This document shows, piece by piece, positions 8,038-15,410 of a stretch of 64,000 bases of DNA (positions within the stretch are counted from its first letter, which is position 1; every line of letters starts with the position of its first letter). The position numbers were made by a program, and so were the translations under genes. The notes below the pieces were generated by a model. The model was not told the DNA's origin, ran no database searches, and saw nothing but the letters and a program-made list of their open reading frames with translations. The stretch is from BOG-932 sp965276835 (lineage in GTDB: Bacteria; Pseudomonadota; Alphaproteobacteria; BOG-932; Roseiterribacteraceae): positions 5,828,001 through 5,892,000 of the forward strand of contig OZ255631.1 in the NCBI GenBank assembly GCA_965276835.1, given 5' to 3'.

Positions 8038-9330
8038 CAGGTTTTCGCGGAAATTCGCCCCTTCGTAGCTGGTGCGGGCCAGACCGCGTTTCTGCAAAGC
8101 CGGCACCAGCCCTTCCGTGATCTCCAGCACATAGCGCCGGCTGCTGCGCAGGAAAGGCTGGCAGATGAAGAAACCGTCGCCACCGACCGCTTCCATGACC
8201 TCGCCCATGCGCTCCGCCACCTGGTCGGGCGTTCCAGTCAGATCGAGCGCCGATGCCAGGCCGGCTTCCGCCAGCTGGCGCAGAGTCTTGCCGCTGCCAT
8301 AGTCTTGGAATCGGTCCAGCGTTCCTTGCTCGCCATTGGTGATCAGCCGCTCCGGCAGCGGCTTATCGACCTCGAAGCGCGAGAAATCGATGTCGGTGAT
8401 GGCGGAGATTGAGGCGAGCATGTCGTCGATATAGTCATCCGATTCGACCATCCGGCGTTCCTTCGCTCGCGCTTCCGCCTCCGTGTCGGCAAGGACCGGC
8501 GTGATTGCAAAGATCACCTTGATACCGTCGGGATCGCGCCCGAGTTTAATCGCCCGCGCCCGGATATCGTCGCGGAACTCCTTCATCTCCTCGACGCCGC
8601 TGGCCGGCGACAGGATGATCTCCGCATGCTTGGCGCCGAAGTCGCGGCCGGTTGGTGACGATCCCGCCTGGGCATAGACCGGGCGGCCTTGCGGCGAACG
8701 CACGGTGTTCAGCGGCCCGCGCACCTTATAGTACCGCCCTACATGGTTGATCGGCTTGACCTTGTTGTGGTCGGCATAGATGCCGTTCTCCCGGTCGAGG
8801 ACCACGGCGTCCGGCGCCCATCCGTCGAACAGTCCGTTCACCACGTCCATATATTCGTGCGCCATTTCGTACCGCAGTTCGCGCGGCGGCAGCGTGTCCA
8901 TGCCGAAATTCTGCGCCGCCAACTCCTCGGCACTGGTCACGATGTTCCAGCCGAAGCGGCCCTTGGTCAGGCTGTCGACCGTCGAGGCGGCGCGCGCCAG
9001 CAGGAAGGGCGGATAGCCCAGCGTCGACATCGTGGCGACGATGCCGAGATGCTGGGTTGCCGTGCCGACCGCGACGGCCAGCGGCACCGGGTCATGCTTC
9101 GGCGCGATGACGCCGCCGCGCAGGCAGCCCTCGGCCGACCCGCGATAGGTTTCCGACACCATCAGCTTGTCTTCGAACAGTACGAAATCGAAGCAGGCGC
9201 GCTCCAGCATGCGCGCCATATCCATGTAGAACTCGCCGTCCCAGGGCTGACCGCCTTGCGCGAACGGGTCGCGCCATTCGTCCGGCGTGAAGTTGCAGAA
9301 CCAGGCGAGGTGAAAGCGTCTATCGGTCAT
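8026..9330 (-). CDS. LLM-class flavin-dependent monooxygenase, NtaA/SnaA/DszA family
   Basis: A two-component flavin monooxygenase of 434 residues, the usual length for the nitrilotriacetate/EDTA/dibenzothiophene-sulfone group. Features: HLAWFCNFTPDEWRDPF at the N-terminus, FVLFEDKLMVSETYRGSAEG, STVDSLTKGRFGWNIVTS (flavin-phosphate and substrate region) and QAGSSPTGRDFGAKHAE, the conserved QAGxSxxGxxFAAxxAE motif. FMNH2 must come from a separate reductase not found here. Last gene of a five-gene minus-strand operon (Rieske - EthD-like - 112-residue protein - Rieske - this), 21 bp after the preceding stop. Relatives cut C-N or C-S bonds in amino-acid-like or heterocyclic substrates; the actual substrate is unknown. 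Confidence 0.9.
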   Translation of the reverse strand: MTDRRFHLAWFCNFTPDEWRDPFAQGGQPWDGEFYMDMARMLERACFDFVLFEDKLMVSETYRGSAEGCLRGGVIAPKHDPVPLAVAVGTATQHLGIVATMSTLGYPPFLLARAASTVDSLTKGRFGWNIVTSAEELAAQNFGMDTLPPRELRYEMAHEYMDVVNGLFDGWAPDAVVLDRENGIYADHNKVKPINHVGRYYKVRGPLNTVRSPQGRPVYAQAGSSPTGRDFGAKHAEIILSPASGVEEMKEFRDDIRARAIKLGRDPDGIKVIFAITPVLADTEAEARAKERRMVESDDYIDDMLASISAITDIDFSRFEVDKPLPERLITNGEQGTLDRFQDYGSGKTLRQLAEAGLASALDLTGTPDQVAERMGEVMEAVGGDGFFICQPFLRSSRRYVLEITEGLVPALQKRGLARTSYEGANFRENLLAF

Positions 9331-9351
9331 CGTGTACTTTTGTTTTTGAGG

Positions 9352-10527
9352 TTAGGCGGCCTGGACGCGGCTGTTGACGGCGTTCAGGAAATTGCGGATC
9401 GCCGTTTCTTCGTCCTGAAGATGGAAATGCTTCTTGGCGCCTGAACCGATCACGCGGCCGATCTGTTCGTGGGTGAAGGCATCCTCGCGCAGCGTATCGC
9501 GCAGGCCGACGCTGCCGACCGATTGGGAGAAAAGCTGCCCGGCGTTTTCGACCCGCGGGTAATAGACGGTCACCTCCCAATCCGTCCTGTCGCGGGCCAG
9601 CGGCCAGACATTGTAGGTGAAGTAGGTGCCGCGCAGCAGGCCGACATAGAAGTTCGGGAAGATATGATAGAGATCGAAGGCGCCATGCCATTTTGGCCTT
9701 TTGCCCTGGCCTTCCCTCTCCACTGAAAATGCATCGAAAGTGCCGACGCCATAGTGGATGCTGATTGCGGTGACGGGCGTCGGATTGAACGTCTCTGGCG
9801 CCTTGCTCGATACCAAGCTATGCGGGCCGAGGCTTTTCAGAGCGGCATGCTCGAATCGCTTGCCTTTGTCCGTCGCCATCCGGGCGAGTGTGTTTTTGTG
9901 GAGATAGGGCAGATGCCATCCCTCCATCTGCGCTTCGATAAGCGTCTTCCAATTGACCTGTTCGATCACACGATAGCCATAGGCCTTGCGCATCGTCGAA
10001 AACGGGTAGCCGTCGATGAACTCGGTAACCGGCGCCATGAAAACTTCGAGGCTTTCGTCCGGCGTATCCGCCAGATTGACGAAGACGAAGCCCTGCCAGA
10101 CGGCGCAGTGGATCGGCGTCAGACCGTTCTCGGCGGGATCGACGCCGAAGAACCGGTCCTCGTCGCTGACATGGGCGAGCGCGCCCTTGGTATCGTAGGC
10201 CCAGCCATGGAACCGGCACGTGAAATAGCGGCACTTGCCGCGCTCATCCCAGGCAACTGGGTTGCCGCGATGCGAGCACATATTGTGAAAGGCGCGGACG
10301 ATTCCATCGCTGCCGCGCACGACCAGGACGGACGTTTCCGCAATCTCGATATTGCGGACGAAATACTCGCCCGGTTCCGCGACATCGGCCTCGCGGCCGG
10401 CATTGAACCAGCTTTTCTTGAAGATCGCGGCGCGTTCCTTTTCAAAGAACGCGTCGGAGACATAGGGCTCGACCGGAACGGGTTCACGCGGCAGTTCCGG
10501 ATATTGGTCCATGAAGGGGCTGGTCAT
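9352..10527 (-). CDS. Rieske [2Fe-2S] oxygenase, alpha subunit (2)
   Basis: A 391-residue Rieske non-heme iron oxygenase. Cluster ligands are Cys84/His86 (CSHRGNP) and Cys104/His107 (CRFHGW). The catalytic domain has VNWKTLIEAQMEGWHLPYLH with iron ligands His205 and His210. ATG 10527 follows AAGGGAG and sits before MTSPFMDQYPELP; an upstream extension of 19 codons looks non-coding. Fourth gene of the minus-strand operon, 13 bp after the 112-residue protein and 21 bp before the NtaA-like monooxygenase. Pairing of a Rieske and a flavin monooxygenase in one operon suggests successive oxidations of one substrate. No reductase or ferredoxin is encoded here. Confidence 0.9.
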   Translation of the reverse strand: MTSPFMDQYPELPREPVPVEPYVSDAFFEKERAAIFKKSWFNAGREADVAEPGEYFVRNIEIAETSVLVVRGSDGIVRAFHNMCSHRGNPVAWDERGKCRYFTCRFHGWAYDTKGALAHVSDEDRFFGVDPAENGLTPIHCAVWQGFVFVNLADTPDESLEVFMAPVTEFIDGYPFSTMRKAYGYRVIEQVNWKTLIEAQMEGWHLPYLHKNTLARMATDKGKRFEHAALKSLGPHSLVSSKAPETFNPTPVTAISIHYGVGTFDAFSVEREGQGKRPKWHGAFDLYHIFPNFYVGLLRGTYFTYNVWPLARDRTDWEVTVYYPRVENAGQLFSQSVGSVGLRDTLREDAFTHEQIGRVIGSGAKKHFHLQDEETAIRNFLNAVNSRVQAA

Positions 10528-10540
10528 CGGGCGTCTCCCT

Positions 10541-10879
10541 TCAGCTGCGGGTCCAGCGATCGTGCACCGGTTCGAAGCGTTCAACCGGCATCAGATAAGG
10601 CGGATTCACCTCGTCGAACATCTCGACCGCGGCGGCGGCCTCGACCATGGCGAGGCAAAGATTGAGTAAACGCAGTTCGGCTTCCGGCAGACCGTCCAGC
10701 TTAAATGTGTTCAGGTGATCGAGCGCGGCCGGCAAGACCGGCAGCATCGCATCGTAGAATTCCCGGACCTCGGCCATCGACGAAGCGATAGCCTGCGCAT
10801 GCCGCGCCCGTTCGGATGGCAACGCCCAGGACAGAAAAGGATCGAGCGCGGAAAAGCCCGCCGGCAGGTTTCCGCTCAT
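10541..10879 (-). CDS. Small protein of unknown function between two Rieske genes
   Basis: I do not recognise this 112-residue protein. It has no signal peptide or membrane span. It is predicted to be helical, with Ala/Leu-rich stretches (LLNLCLAMVEAAAAVEMFDE) and an acidic, aromatic C-terminus (PVERFEPVHDRW). Its ATG overlaps the stop of the EthD-like gene by 4 bp (ATGA), and its own stop is 13 bp before the next Rieske start, so it is translationally coupled in the catabolic operon. The position suggests an accessory or small oxygenase subunit, but there is no beta-subunit (SnoaL-like) signature. Its function is unassigned. Confidence 0.7.
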   Translation of the reverse strand: MSGNLPAGFSALDPFLSWALPSERARHAQAIASSMAEVREFYDAMLPVLPAALDHLNTFKLDGLPEAELRLLNLCLAMVEAAAAVEMFDEVNPPYLMPVERFEPVHDRWTRS

Positions 10880-11289
10880 TCGGCGACCGAGGCGGTGTAT
10901 TCGGGCTCGAGCACCTCGGTGAACCGGGTCCGAAGCGCGTCCATATCCTCAAGCACCGTCCATTCCGAGACCATCGCCTGCGGCGCCAGTGGCGTGTATT
11001 TCGGCCAGTCCTCGCTCAGCCGCTTGGCGGCCTCGTCGAAGGCAAAGATGCCGGCGATCCGATCCGCTTCATCCTTGGAGTTCACGATCACATGGCACAG
11101 CACGAAGTAGGGCGCCGGAATGCCGCCGTCCTCGGGGCCGCGCACCTGCTGGATGATCATCTTTGAGACGTCGATATCCAGGAACTTCTTCGCCAGCCCC
11201 GCCCCCATCGGCAGGTGGGTGTCGTAATAATGCTTGATGTTGAACGTCTCGCCCGGCGCGCTGGGATACATGAAGGTCAGGACATTCAT
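10876..11289 (-). CDS. EthD-like ferredoxin-fold protein
   Basis: A 137-residue protein opening MNVLTFMYPSAPGETFNIKHYYDTHLPMG, the EthD-domain start in which xYPxxxxxxFDxxYYxxxHxPL is conserved. EthD proteins are dimeric alpha/beta barrels needed for ethyl tert-butyl ether degradation and often found beside oxygenases; their chemistry is not settled. ATG 11289 gives the family start. The long upstream extension in the same frame is antisense to nothing useful and lies inside the Rieske gene. Second gene of the operon, 26 bp after the first Rieske gene and overlapping the 112-residue gene by 4 bp. Confidence 0.85.
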   Translation of the reverse strand: MNVLTFMYPSAPGETFNIKHYYDTHLPMGAGLAKKFLDIDVSKMIIQQVRGPEDGGIPAPYFVLCHVIVNSKDEADRIAGIFAFDEAAKRLSEDWPKYTPLAPQAMVSEWTVLEDMDALRTRFTEVLEPEYTASVAE

Positions 11290-11315
11290 CTTTGTCTCCG
11301 TCGCGTCGGGTATGT

Positions 11316-12473
11316 TCAAGCCGGGTCGATCCGCTCGGCCAGATAGCGGGCGAACAGCCAGAGCGGCCGTTCGTCGGGGTGAAGGCGCGAGGGCCGCACC
11401 GTGCCGGCCCGGGCGCTGCGCTGAACGCCCTCGACCACTGCCTTGTCCTCGATATTCACGGCCGGGATGGCGCGCAGATAATAGAGGTTGGGATGGTCCG
11501 GGTCGGGCGGCGTGCCGCGCGGAATCTTGAAGGCGCCGGCGACGCCCCAATCGACCAACGTTCGGTCGACATCGAGCGGCTGCATCCGCATCCAGACGAT
11601 CTGGTCGTAAGCGACGGTGAACAGGTGGTTGGGAAAGACGCCGCCCACAAAGACGGTACGGCGTTTTTCTTCAGTATCCAGGTCCGGGTTTTCCAGCGCG
11701 ATCGCCGGGTCTTGCTCCTTCATCGCCGGGTCGGCCCAGCGGAATGTATGGAACGCATAACCCGGCCCCTCCGGCACCATTTTCAGCGTATCGTGCGGCA
11801 CCAGCGGCGCCAGCGTGTTCGCGTGCACCATGTCGATATGGTACGATTCCAGGAAGTTCTCGGTCAGGATCTTCCAGTTCGCGTTCCAGATCTCGCGCCC
11901 GTGATGCAGCGTCTGCATCCGCTCGAGGTGATAGGGCACGGTCATCGAACCAAGCGGCTCCAGCGTCGGCGCCAGCGGTCCCGCTTCGGGATCGACATTC
12001 ACATAGATAAAGCCGTTCCAGGTCTCGACCTTTGCTTGGGGCAAGGCGCAGTTCTTGGCATCGAAGTCAGCAGGCATACGTGTCGCCTGGACGACCGCGC
12101 CGTCGCGGCCATAGACCCAGCCGTGATAGGGACAGGTAAAACGCTTAGCGTTACCCGTCCCTGTGGCGACCTGCGAGAGGCGGTGGGAGCAGATATTCTG
12201 CATCGCGCCGATTTCGCCGTCGTCGCGCCGGATGACGATCAGCGGGACAATGCCGATCTCGGTCGTAAAGTAATCGCCGGGTTCGGGAATTTCGTCGATG
12301 CGGCCGACGCAACACCATTCGTGCCGGAAGATCGTCTGGAATTCGCGTTCGAACAGCGCCTTCGACAAGTATGCTTCGCCGCTAAGTCCGACCGGCGCCG
12401 ACTCCTCTTGGCGCGCCATCTGTACCAACTCGGCGATCCCGTTGTCGGGCAATTCCAAAACGTCGTTGTACAT
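11316..12473 (-). CDS. Rieske [2Fe-2S] oxygenase, alpha subunit (3)
   Basis: A 385-residue ring-hydroxylating or demethylating oxygenase. Ligands: Cys95/His97 (ICSHRLS) and Cys114/His117 (CPYHGW) for the Rieske cluster; NANWKILTENFLESYHIDMVH with His212 and His217 for the catalytic iron. The VNVDPEAGPLAP segment between the domains is typical of the family. First gene of the five-gene minus-strand operon, so its upstream region (12474-12695) should hold the operon promoter. It diverges from an FGE-like gene. It is clearly different in sequence from the other two Rieske proteins, so the three are not recent duplicates. Confidence 0.92.
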   Translation of the reverse strand: MYNDVLELPDNGIAELVQMARQEESAPVGLSGEAYLSKALFEREFQTIFRHEWCCVGRIDEIPEPGDYFTTEIGIVPLIVIRRDDGEIGAMQNICSHRLSQVATGTGNAKRFTCPYHGWVYGRDGAVVQATRMPADFDAKNCALPQAKVETWNGFIYVNVDPEAGPLAPTLEPLGSMTVPYHLERMQTLHHGREIWNANWKILTENFLESYHIDMVHANTLAPLVPHDTLKMVPEGPGYAFHTFRWADPAMKEQDPAIALENPDLDTEEKRRTVFVGGVFPNHLFTVAYDQIVWMRMQPLDVDRTLVDWGVAGAFKIPRGTPPDPDHPNLYYLRAIPAVNIEDKAVVEGVQRSARAGTVRPSRLHPDERPLWLFARYLAERIDPA

Positions 12474-12695
12474 AACCGGATGCTCCCTGGATTATGCGTT
12501 CAACCATGTACGGACCGATGCGCCAGGCATGTAAGCAAGAATCTGGCTTGTTCACCGGGTGGGTTTCGGATTTTCTCTCATAAATCTCATGCTAAGTTAA
12601 CTATATATTACCCGGTAAATTATAGCCACAATATCTTTCGTGATTCGCGTGGTCGGTTCGGTAGTCACACGGTCAAAGAGAAAGCCGGCCCATCG
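12474..12695. promoter_or_regulatory. Divergent promoter region of Rieske operon and FGE-like gene
   Basis: An AT-rich 220-bp spacer between divergent genes, standing out from its GC-rich flanks. At about 12608-12618 there is a near-dyad TTACC-C-GGTAA in an AT-rich setting, with a related half-conserved TTCACCGGGTG about 60 bp to the left (about 12549-12559). These could be operator copies for a shared regulator, but the match is loose and no regulator gene is adjacent. Confidence 0.35.
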
Positions 12696-14926
12696 ATGCG
12701 TGTTCCTTTCGCCCGCCCGCCTGCCGCAATGCTTCTATGGCTTGCCTGCGCCGCAGTTGCGGCAATCGTGCCGGCACGGGCACAGCAATGGCAGCCCGAT
12801 TACGCGCTGCGGCTACGGCCGGACGGACCGGGCTTGGAGAGCATTCCCAAACCTGACGGACCCGAGGCCGCCTTGATGGACGGCCCGGCCGTGCCGGAGG
12901 CGCATGACACCTGGATGACCGGGCTGAAGGCGTGGCGGGAAAGCCGCAAGAAAGCGATCGGCGTCGCGACGACCTCTATCGGCAGGCCGCGTTGGACTGG
13001 GCGCGGCACATCTTTACCCAGGCGCAGCTGTTGGTGTGGGACCGTAGCTTGTATGATCGAGTGAGGGGCGCATATACGCCCGACAAGGCGCTCGCCGGCC
13101 TCACCGTACGGTTTGGGGCGATCGATTCCGTGCTGATCTGGCCCGCCTATCCCAATCTGGGCCTGGACAGCCGCAACCAGTTCGATTTAGTGCGGGATCT
13201 TCCGGGCGGCATTCCCGGTCTTCGCAAGCTGGTTGGCGATTTCCACCGGCGCGGCGTACGCGTCTTCTTTCCCGTGCTCGTCTGGGATGAGGGCACACAT
13301 CAGGCGGACCATGCCCGCGCTCGCGAGGCAGCCGAGCTGCTGAACGAGATCGGCGCGGACGGGATCAATTTCGACACGCTGAACTCTGTGCCCGACGAGG
13401 CCAGCGACATCGCGGCGACGATGGAACCGCGCCTTGCGCTCGAGCCGCAGTTTAGCCCGCAAAACGCATCTCTTGGGGCCAGCGTGATCAGCTGGAACGA
13501 CTGGGTGCTGTGGGACGACCTGCCTGCCCCGTTTGTGCCACGCGTCAGCCTGGTCAAATGGCTGGAACCCCGACACATGACGGAGGTTAGTGACCGCTAC
13601 CCGCTGATCAAAGCCAACAGCCTGCAGCACGCTTTCTTCAACGGCGAGGGCGTGGCCATCCTGGAAAATCTGTGGGGCTTTTGGAACGAGTTCTCGCCAC
13701 GCGACGCCGAGGCAGTCAGGCGGTTCACGCGGATCGAGCGGGCCTACGCCGATCTTCTGGTGTCGCCCTACTGGGAACCGCACTGGCCGGTGCTTCAGCC
13801 CTGCGTCTTCGCCAGCCGGTTTCCATCGGGGAAGCAGACTTTATGGACCTTCGTCAATCGCAATCCGGTTGATATCGATGGTGAGCAACTCTCGCTCGCA
13901 GCCGATCCGACGGTGCGCTTTTATGACCTGTGGCATGGGCGGGAACTGCGCCCGACTATTCGGGACGGAAAGGCCATCCTCGGCTTCGCCATCGAATCGC
14001 TCGGCGACGGGGCGGTGCTGGCGGTGAAAGGAAACGGCCCGGATCGCGCGCTTTCTGACCTCCTCAGTGCTACATCGCGGGACGCTCGGGCGCCGCTCGC
14101 ATCATTTTCGGCTGCCTCGCCATTTTCCTTGCAGGCCATGGACTCCATCGCCCCCACTGCGCGCGCCCGGACCGCGCCGCCGGGAATGGTGGAGATACCG
14201 GCCGCCGATTTCGACTTCGCGGTGAGCGGAATCGAGAACGGAGACAATCCCGGCATCGATGTCCAATTCCCATGGGAATCCTCGCCTCGTCGCGATCACC
14301 GCCGTCTAATCCATGTGCCGCGCTTCTTCATCGACCGCACGCCGGTTACCAATGCCGCGTTCAAGACATTTCTTGATGCCGCACGCTACCGCCCCGCCGA
14401 CGACCGCAACTTCTTGCGGGACTGGAAGAACGGCACATTCCCTAACGGCTGGGCCGATAAGCCGGTAACCTGGGTTTCGATCGAAGACGCCCGCGCCTAC
14501 GCCGCCTGGGCCGGCAAGCGCCTGCCCCACGTCTGGGAATGGCAATATGCTGCGCAGGGCGCCGACGGCAGGCCGTTCCCCTGGGGAACGGCCTGGAATC
14601 CGCAGGCCGTTCCCACGCCCGATCGATCCAGATTGCCGCGGCCGCCAACGGACGTTGACGCCTTTCCGGCCGGCGCCAGCCCGTTCGGCGTTCTGGATAT
14701 GGAAGGGAACGTGGCGCAATGGACAGACGTATTTTCTGACGCACATACGCGCGCGGCCATTCTGCGTGGCGGCGACTATTACCGGCCGGGCGGAACCTTC
14801 TGGTATTACCCGAAGAGCTATCACCTCGACGAGCAGGAGAAATATCTCCTTGTCTCATCGAGCCGAGATCGCTCGGGCATGGTTGGTTTTCGCTGCGTGC
14901 ACGATGCTGAACTCGGCTCTCGTTGA
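12696..14926 (+). pseudogene. Exported TIM-barrel protein with FGE/sulfatase-modifying-factor domain, frameshifted
   Basis: From ATG 12696 there is a signal peptide (AMLLWLACAAVAAIVPARA-QQW). After about 88 codons the frame shifts by one at about 12957-12962 and continues to 14926 as DDLYRQAALDWARHIFTQAQ. The first domain looks like a glycoside-hydrolase-type TIM barrel (GAIDSVLIWPAYPNLGLDSR, RGVRVFFPVLVWDEG, GADGINFDTLN). The C-terminal 250 residues are an FGE-sulfatase fold (HVPRFFIDRTPVTNAAFKTF, PVTWVSIEDARAYAAWAGKR, VLDMEGNVAQWTDVFSD, LRGGDYYRPGG). The two catalytic cysteines of true formylglycine-generating enzymes are absent, so a binding or scaffold role is likelier. Intact length would be about 743 residues. 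A GTG at 12932 could start a leaderless product. Confidence 0.65.
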
Positions 14927-14964
14927 GTTGGCGGTGACCATAAAACTCCCGCCACCGATCCCGC

Positions 14965-15045
14965 ATTGGGCGAAAGGTCCTCGATCCCGCGAAGCGAGAG
15001 CGGATATTTGACGCGCATCATCACGACGAAGCCGGGCAACTCATG
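14965..15045 (-). mobile_element. Fragment of an IS6-family transposase
   Basis: About 80 bp read on the minus strand as VVMMRVKYPLSLRGIEDL, nearly identical to VVMMYVKYPLSLRNVEDLL in the longer IS6 transposase at 34.5-35.2 kb. Nothing else of the element is recognisable. It marks an old insertion between the FGE-like gene and the TonB receptor. The remaining bases of the 14927-15410 gap hold no gene I can support. Confidence 0.6.
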
Positions 15046-15336
15046 ACTGCCTTGCGCAACGGCCAAATGCTATTTCGCAGTTGCGCTGTAACAGCCTGGA
15101 AACGCAGTGACTTCGGCCCCGCGGTCCCCGTCCAACATCTTTCGGAATGACCCAATCCGTCATTAATCTGAAACATCATCACGGCCGAAATTTGCCTAGA
15201 ATCTGGAGAACTTGGGGCATTGGCTGCGTTTCGGCGAGATGGCGCTGCGCGAGCCTTCTGACTCAAACGAGTGCCGCAGCATAACGAGCGTCCGATTGTG
15301 CAGCGCAAAAAGAGTTGAGATTCAACATGATTTTTC

Positions 15337-15364
15337 TTGCAGAATAAGCTGTAAAGTGTATAGA
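15337..15364 (+). promoter_or_regulatory. Candidate sigma-70-type promoter of the TonB receptor
   Basis: TTGCAG (15337-15342) and TATAGA (15359-15364) are spaced by 16 bp in an AT-rich stretch, 47 bp before the receptor ATG. The fit is moderate. GGGAG before the ATG serves as ribosome binding site. Confidence 0.35.
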
Positions 15365-15410
15365 AAAATACAAAAAAATTTAGACGACAAATTAAAGGGA
15401 GCTTAGTCAG

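Noticed and set aside
11292..12690. First part of a 590-codon plus-strand frame
   Set aside because: Antisense to the Rieske gene. Only its last part, from ATG 12696, is real, as the signal peptide of the FGE-like protein.
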